This document shows, piece by piece, positions 58,281 to 64,000 of a stretch of 64,000 nt of DNA. Source of the DNA: Jackrogersella multiformis. Lineage: Eukaryota; Ascomycota; Sordariomycetes; Xylariales; Hypoxylaceae. The stretch's first letter is position 1, and each line of letters begins with the position of its first letter. The notes beneath the pieces were generated by a model, which ran no database searches, had not been told where the DNA came from, and saw only the letters and a program-made list of their open reading frames with translations. The position numbers were made by a program, and so were the translations under genes. The stretch lies in NCBI GenBank assembly GCA_902806575.1, contig CADCXD010000011.1:1860001-1924000 (forward strand), in the 5' to 3' direction.

Positions 58281-59749
58281 CTAAGGCTCGAGGTGTGACC
58301 ATTCAGGAATAGCTTTGATTTGAGTCCACATGAACTTTTCCAGCTTGTTGGCGGACTTCGCGTACGGCGTGGACTCGTTATTGTACTTGCGGCAGTTCTC
58401 GAATATAAGCTTAGCATCCTTAATAAACTCCTCGGGCGTGCCGTACTGGTCGGCCTCAAGCTTGGTCTCCATGGTGCTAAGGTCCATGGGCTCCTTGATC
58501 ACGTCGTAGTAGTCGGCCACGTCATCTTTATTGACCGGGCTAAGGAACGGCCATGCCGACTGGTGATTCTGCAAGTCGTTGAGAAGATGCAGCAGTTGGT
58601 TGTAGTTCGGACCGTGTCGCGGCTGTCTAGCTAGCTCGTCCATATCAGGTGACCAGCCCGAGGCGCGGATTGCCTCGATGGAAAGAGGATCTATGGGTGC
58701 TACGCCGTTCTTCCACTGCTTGGGCGGCTGATGGACGACGTGGGATTTGGAAAAGGCGCGAATCTTCGCCATGACGCATTCCTTCTGCTTAAGAAGCATG
58801 CGTCCCATCTCAAGATATCGCACACGTGGTAGCATAGAACACTGCATGATAGTTCCACCCTCGTAGTCCTTGATATAGCCCATCCATACGGACCGAGGCA
58901 GGGTGATTTCCTTGGTAAAACCCTGCTTTTTAAAGTAACCAATAGCGTAGTTATCTGCGTAAGTGAGAAAGTGCATCACGTCGCTAGTCGCCTTGACGTA
59001 ATCCTTCAGATGCGACATAAGATGGGCACCGTAGCCCTTTACCTGCTGATCACTGCTAATAGCGCAAAAGACGATTTCGGCGAACTGGCGGCCTTTGAAC
59101 GGTCGGTAGGTGATGCCGCCAACGACTTCGAGGGGCTTCTTGACAATGGCGATAGATAGATGTGTTCGGTCATAAACGAGTCGCGCAATGTAGTCCTTAG
59201 GCATCTTAGGTAGCTGCTTCTGGAAGATGCATTTCAGGCCGGTTAGGATGATGAGGGATTCGCGCTCGTTGTCGTTGTTCACGACGCGGAACTCGATCTC
59301 GCCGGTTCGTTCCTCGACTACAGCAGGCTGAAGCGTTGCATTAGCGGGTTATGTAGTACCTATAGAGTGTGTATAAATATGTCACTGTATTTTTTGCAGC
59401 GGGGACGGAAGAGAAAGGGGATAAATATCGGCGGTAGCTTTGTCTGTTATAAAGGGATATGTATTGTATGTATTGGTGGTAGATGTTGGTTTACTGTCGC
59501 AAGGGGCGATTCTAGGAGTATGTACCTTCTCTGGAAAGGGGATGGGTTTGATGGTAGACTGCTTCCCCGATTCCGCCGAGTCATCGTGTTTCGCTCGCTT
59601 AGTAGCGACTGGCGATGATGGCTCATCGCTAGCCTTGCGCTTACCGGCTGTCGAGGAGAAGGACCAAGTTAGAGATACGAAGAAGTCGGTAGATAATGGG
59701 AGAACCTACTCTCTTCCTTCACCATCGTGTCTATCTTCCTCGGTACCAT
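58281..59749 (-). CDS. GCN5: Histone acetyltransferase Gcn5 (SAGA/ADA)
   Basis: Protein of 402 residues from exons 59749-59710, 59647-59526 and 59327-58281. The basic, disordered N-terminus (TGKRKASDEPSS) is encoded by two small exons. The GNAT acetyltransferase domain spans about 60-225, with the catalytic-Glu block FAEIVFCAIS, the acetyl-CoA loop QQVKGYGAHLM and YFKKQGF. The C-terminal bromodomain (about 295-395) has the usual WPFLSPVN, YYDVIKEPMDLSTME and CRKYNN blocks. The end, PEWSHLEP, matches the normal family end, so the stop is in the expected place. It acetylates histone H3 in SAGA/ADA. It shares a divergent promoter region with OST5. Confidence 0.95.
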
Positions 59750-60416
59750 AATACGTGAGATTTTGAGACGGATGAGAGGGATGAAAGGTGTAAAAGTAGG
59801 ACGAGACACGAGTCTATCTACACGTATGCGCTCGAGTTGCACGTTGAGGTTGAGAGATGATTAGCGCATGGGGGGGATGTCGGGGGATCTAACGTGGAGA
59901 TAGTGTAAGATTGATAGTGTAGATTGATAGATTGATAGGTGCCGTCAGCCTTCGATGGACGTGGAACCGGAACTTTAAAAAGGGCTGTGGGGAAGAAACT
60001 CGCAAATATGATTGGTCAAATCCCGTCAGCCCGTGTAGCTGCTTGGATAGTGCGTATCTTGCTTATGTAAACACTGTAGGTAGGCGACCAATAAGGTTTA
60101 AGGTACTTTTAGCAGAAGGGACAGGACACCTATGGTGCAGCTGCGCCTGGGCAGTTTCTACACCCGACTCCAGAGAGGTACGTATGTAGCTAGGTACCTA
60201 CCTAGGTACGTATCCATACTTCTTACACTCCCAAAATCCATCACCATCTTTAACGTAAAAGATTCATACTTAAGTCAAAGACTTTCTTCAAGGTATGACG
60301 CCGTGTAATTGTTAAATTGCTTTTTACCTACCTACACAAGCGATTTCATCTGTCGATCCGTTCAACGCCGTCTATTTTTGCGAGAAACCCATCAAAGCTA
60401 TCGTCGGTCATTCTTC
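59750..60416. other. Divergent promoter region of GCN5 and OST5
   Basis: No gene is seen. It holds one TACCTAGGTA (60199-60208) and presumably the promoters of both flanking genes. Confidence 0.5.
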
Positions 60417-60779
60417 ATGGATTCTTCACTGCATGAGATCTGGCAAACTGCACCGGGCAGCCCATTTCTCCCTACAGTAGGAAAGAATAGCCAATTCCTA
60501 GTCGGATTCATTCTCCTCTTCCTCGGTCTTACCCTAACCGGCGCATTCGCATTAAGTGAGTACTGCAAGTCCTCAGTTTGACCTTCATATGGATGTGACT
60601 AATTTATTTTATCTAGACCGATCTCTCTCCAACCTTCCTCTCTACGGAGCCCCGGCCTCGCTAGCCATTGCGTATGTCTTCTCCTGCGATACCAATCCGG
60701 ATTCTCCTACTCTACCTTCTAATACGATGACAGGTTCGGCACGGTCTACATGTTCTGTGCGGTTGGAGTTTACGTCTAA
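60417..60779 (+). CDS. OST5: Oligosaccharyltransferase subunit Ost5/TMEM258 family
   Basis: Protein of 79 residues from exons 60417-60555, 60617-60671 and 60734-60779; the three small exons are easily missed. It has two transmembrane helices: FLVGFILLFLGLTLTGAFAL and, after the short loop NRSLSNLPLYGAPASL, one ending FGTVYMFCAVGVYV. The N-terminal IWQTAPGSPFLPTVGK fits the family, as does the length. Ost5 binds Ost1/Stt3 in the ER oligosaccharyltransferase, the complex that also contains Swp1, encoded 14 kb away. Both introns have good donor and acceptor sites and the frame is continuous. Confidence 0.92.
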
Positions 60780-60990
60780 AAGATACCCCCAAGAAAAGTG
60801 CCACGAGCCTAAGAGAGCGCCGGCGTGTATCATAGATGAATTGAGGTTTACGAGAGTATCATTTGGGTTTCCAATTATTACATGACCGTGATTAGAAACT
60901 TGTTACTACCACAGTTTCCTTTCCATCTTACCCTTAAGATAATATTTATATTCGACATCGCTTTCAGCCAACCGAGAACGTATTTTCGCC

Positions 60991-62007
60991 ATGGCCACTG
61001 AGTCTGTTCCTCCACAGGAACCGGTGCTCCGAGCAGTAGCAAGCTCCACAAGACAAATATATCAACTGCTCAAATGTATCAGCTTCACGGCCAAGGTTCA
61101 AGTTCAAATAACTCAAGACGGCATCCGGTTTGCCGCTGACCATTCACGCGTCATGCAAGGTTAGTCGTCAACGTTGCTTGTATCAAGGCCAGTGGATGAT
61201 CTAACAATATATTCAGGTGTGGTATTTCTAGACAAAGCTCTCTTCACATCTTACACTGTCAATCTGCCAGACCAAGAAAACACTCAACCACGATTTCAAA
61301 TGAACTTGGCCGCTCTGTTGGAAGCCTTACAGATCTTCGGCGCTACAGATATAGCTGCTCGAGCCGCCAAGGCTGAATCGGAGAACTATCGCAGCAATCT
61401 ACGTAACTATCGTCCCGATGCCTTCAACCACCAGAATTTAGGCATGCCGGGGACATGTTGTATCATATACGAGGAAGACGGAGCTCCTCTGAGCATCATC
61501 CTGGAGGAAACTGGAGTGAAAACTCGGTGTAATATGGTCACCTATACCCCTGAATCACCCGATGACATCCCTTTTGATCGGATGCATATTTCCTTCAAGA
61601 TCATAATGCAATCTCGGTGGCTTCTAGATGCTCTCTCCGAGTTGGCCCCGATGGCCCCGAAGCGCATCACCATCGCTGCCTCGCCAAATGCACCTTATCT
61701 AAGCCTATCAAGTGGAGGAGGCCTCGGGAGTGCCAGTGTCGACTTTTCAAGCGGCCGCAATCTCCTTGAAACCTTTTCTGTGCAGGATCCCTGGGTCCAA
61801 GGCTTCAAGTTCGACTTCATCAAATCGGCAAGCGAAGCCATGCGGATAGCGAACAAAGTCAGCTTCCGTGGGGACAGCCAAGGCGTCCTTAGCTTACAGT
61901 TTATGGTGGAAATTGAAGGTGGCACCATGGGCTTTCTCGACTTCCGGTTTGTTCCTTATGTCACACAGGAGGATGAAGAGGCGGAGTCTGGAGATGAAGA
62001 CGAGTAA
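60991..62007 (+). CDS. RAD1: 9-1-1 checkpoint clamp subunit Rad1
   Basis: Protein of 319 residues from exons 60991-61159 and 61217-62007, with a 57-nt intron between MQ and GVVFLDK. It has a PCNA-like fold: an N-terminal LKCISFTAKVQVQIT strand-helix, QDGIRFAADHSRVMQ, and FQMNLAALLEALQIFG. The C-terminal half ends with the Rad1 block GFLDFRFVPYV, followed by an acidic tail. Rad1 (Rec1/Rad17 in other yeasts) forms the checkpoint clamp with Rad9 and Hus1 in the nucleus. Neighbours are unrelated housekeeping genes. Confidence 0.92.
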
Positions 62008-63759
62008 TAACCCAACCCATTCGCCTAATAAGTCATCAATCAAGTTTGTACGTATCATGCTGGATGGTATAGTCGTTTGTTGACCGATCTCTAAAGTCAG
62101 CCCAGTTGCCTTTTTCAGCTTGTCTCGTGTGCTATTTCTGAACTGAAGACTTTGCGCAAGCTAGTTGCCCCCTATCTACAGTCTAGTCATTTTTGCTCGA
62201 ATGAGATTAACGAATTCGAAATCGGTGATTCCAGAACCAGGCGAGATCCCATCTAATGTATTAGTGGATTCAGGTTCGATTCCTGTTAGCGCTACTAGGA
62301 TCTCGCCGGTAGCTCAATTCCAGTTAGACAACTTGCGGCTGATAGTTAGCCACAGCTATAGTATGAATTCCCCTGCCAGCTGTATGTATCACGATAATTG
62401 GGGGCGAACATGTGATAGACACCGACCTAAAGACAATTTATAGCATTGTGGTCAGATATGGACGCCTCAACATGTTAATTATTAATAGGAGCCAGCCATC
62501 TCATGCTGGTTTTTAGTCGAACGATGATACTAAACGCTCAAATCACACCACATCTGCCTACGTCGTCTAGCAGTAAGTTCCAAGTATAGTGTAGGTAGGT
62601 ACATATACACTATAGCACACTGATCAAAAAAAACGCCCCTAGCGCCACCATGATTAGCAGCTAGGCTCTGCTGTTGTAGAATCCAGGGTTGTCCAGCCGT
62701 AACAGCAGCAGGTAGGTAAGACATCTACAGTGGGCCAATTTTAACTCACGCCTCTCCCCAAGTGCCTAGTCAAGCACAGGCAAGATGCGCAATTAGGATT
62801 CGTTCGATAACCAAGCGTAGAAACAAGCTCGCAGGTTTCTGAGTGGACGGATATCTGCCCGTTTTCAGATAGAATACTAGGTATCATTTTTCAGCTCGCA
62901 TCTATCTCTTAGCCTATCGGATGTCGTTGCCATCAGCGCGGAAGCTCCAGGCCAGCCCGTGCAGTTGAGACCAGCATTGCCAAGTACGGCCTTGTTATAG
63001 AGTCTACGGTCACGTCACTAACTGGCGGTAGGAAATTTTCGCATCCTATCAGGTCGAAGCTCGATAGTATTCAGGGCAGCACCAGGTATCGGGAACCAGC
63101 ACCCTTGCTTCTCTTGACGCTACCTGGCGTCATGAGCCTTAGTGTCTCAAATCAGGGTCCTGGAATCGAGAAGTCCTATCATGCATCACTAGTAGGTTGA
63201 GAGAATGGCCTATACCCTCTTGACCAAATGATTTCACAAGTTCAGCAAACGCTCATACTTTCAGTCCCTGCGCGCTCGCTACTGTCCAAGATATGAAGGT
63301 GCTATAACTAGGAAGAGTAGACATGGTTTTCTCTTGTTGTCTCTCGTGAGATTCATGAGTGTGGCCTCGATCCACAAGCTCATCCTATCATTATCAAGAT
63401 TATACAACGCTCAATAGATAATAACCCTAAATATTTCATTATCTCATACATCTTGTCAGCAGGCAACGGAGGATCCCTGGCAAAGATATACCAAGCCTTG
63501 ACCCGGTCACTTTCGAGCCTCATTAGTCTCGTGTGGCTCGCCACTCTGTGTGCGATCTATATCGCTACATCCCGGGACCCCTATACTGGGCGTGTCATTG
63601 CCCCTATTCATCAGCAAGGTACTTCCACCTTCTCTCATACGATCCGTTTATGTCCCTATACGTGGATTACCGAGAAATTCTTGATCAATCTAATAGGGGA
63701 ACAACATAATCGTAGAGAAACCACGAGCGTCCCCCGAAGGATACTCCGCCAAGGTCGAC
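62008..63759. other. Intergenic region
   Basis: No gene is supported. It contains a 68-nt inverted repeat with a tRNA T-arm-like hairpin (62240-62307). The open frame at 63453-63782 overlaps the start of the next gene and does not look like protein. Confidence 0.45.
62240..62307. repeat. 68-nt structured inverted repeat with T-arm-like hairpin
   Basis: Perfect 10-bp arms, GGCGAGATCC (62240-62249) and GGATCTCGCC (62298-62307), enclose a hairpin CAGG-TTCGATT-CCTG (62271-62285) whose loop matches the tRNA T-loop. No full tRNA can be folded. Confidence 0.5.
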
Positions 63760-64000
63760 ATGAGCGATCCCACCGACGATAGCGGCAAATCCAACACAGG
63801 TTCCATCAGTCGCTTCTTCTGCCCAGGTACTGGAGCCCTCTCCTCCGAGACTAGAAGAGAACAGGACGAACAATCATCGGAGAAGAAACCCGCCAGCACG
63901 GCAGCTCCAGCGCAGCCTTCAGCTCAGACGCCGTACGTGCCCAGCCACGCTAAGGCCTCGTTCCTAAAAACCGCTACGTCTCGCCAGATGAAAAAGGCGA
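63760..64000 (+). CDS. 5' part of an unidentified gene, cut by the window end
   Basis: An open frame from ATG at 63760 runs off the window after 80 codons. The N-terminus is disordered, Ser/Pro/Gln-rich (SSEKKPASTAAPAQPSAQ), then changes to a more ordered stretch (PSHAKASFLKTATSRQMKKA). The family cannot be named from this part. The start is the first ATG in the frame after upstream stops. Confidence 0.5.
   Translation, partial: MSDPTDDSGKSNTGSISRFFCPGTGALSSETRREQDEQSSEKKPASTAAPAQPSAQTPYVPSHAKASFLKTATSRQMKKA

Noticed and set aside
57865..58284. Plus-strand ORF of 139 codons opposite the ORF behind GCN5
   Set aside because: The minus-strand frame looks more protein-like, follows GCN5 in frame, and the plus frame shows no family features.
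63453..63782. 109-codon ORF before the last gene
   Set aside because: It overlaps the more convincing ATG at 63760 in another frame and shows no family features.

Overview
This window is nuclear DNA of a filamentous ascomycete (Pezizomycotina, probably Sordariomycetes; the species cannot be told). The reasons are short GT..AG introns of about 50-200 nt with CTRAY-type branch points, fungal housekeeping genes (UAP1, GCN5, RAD1, SWP1, OST5, SYM1, an EPT1/CPT1-type enzyme), Ser/Thr-rich membrane or GPI-type surface proteins, and an NLR-like ankyrin protein. There are about 20 genes on both strands. I see no rRNA, no convincing tRNA, no CRISPR array and no intact transposon. Exon structures below were built by hand; every multi-exon model sums to a whole number of codons.

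Layout. 0.5-5.7 kb: an IlvD/Edd dehydratase of the sugar-acid type facing an LDH2-type dehydrogenase, then a divergent GST-like gene. 6.4-17 kb: a mucin-like membrane protein, an LMBD1-type lysosomal/vacuolar transporter, an ANCHR/ZFYVE19-like acidic protein, a Gly-rich surface protein and a mismatch uracil/thymine-DNA glycosylase. 17.5-19.1 kb: UDP-GlcNAc pyrophosphorylase. 19.7-31.4 kb: an accessory block with a 1859-residue alpha/beta-hydrolase/NACHT-like/ankyrin/ZZ protein, a 279-residue unknown protein and, divergently, a 1183-residue ankyrin-subtilase. 34-48.5 kb: SYM1, a Ypt35-like PX protein, a Cys-rich GPI-type protein, a choline/ethanolamine phosphotransferase, SWP1 and a glutaminyl cyclase-like M28 protein. 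48.5-55.4 kb: an AT-rich, gene-poor stretch with one orphan gene. 55.4-64 kb: a conserved unknown gene, GCN5 with an unexplained in-frame ORF behind it, OST5, RAD1 and the start of one more gene.

Main results of the hunt. (1) The last intron of the dehydratase and the sixth intron of the NLR-like gene are copies of one sequence, homologous from splice site to splice site, as expected for an introner-like element. (2) The hydrolase-NACHT-ankyrin-ZZ gene, the 279-residue protein and the ankyrin-subtilase form a compact block that resembles fungal protease/effector pairs of the regulated-cell-death type; the NLR member has lost the key residues of both its P-loop and its hydrolase. (3) A 10-bp palindrome, TACCTAGGTA, occurs at least 24 times, always outside coding exons.
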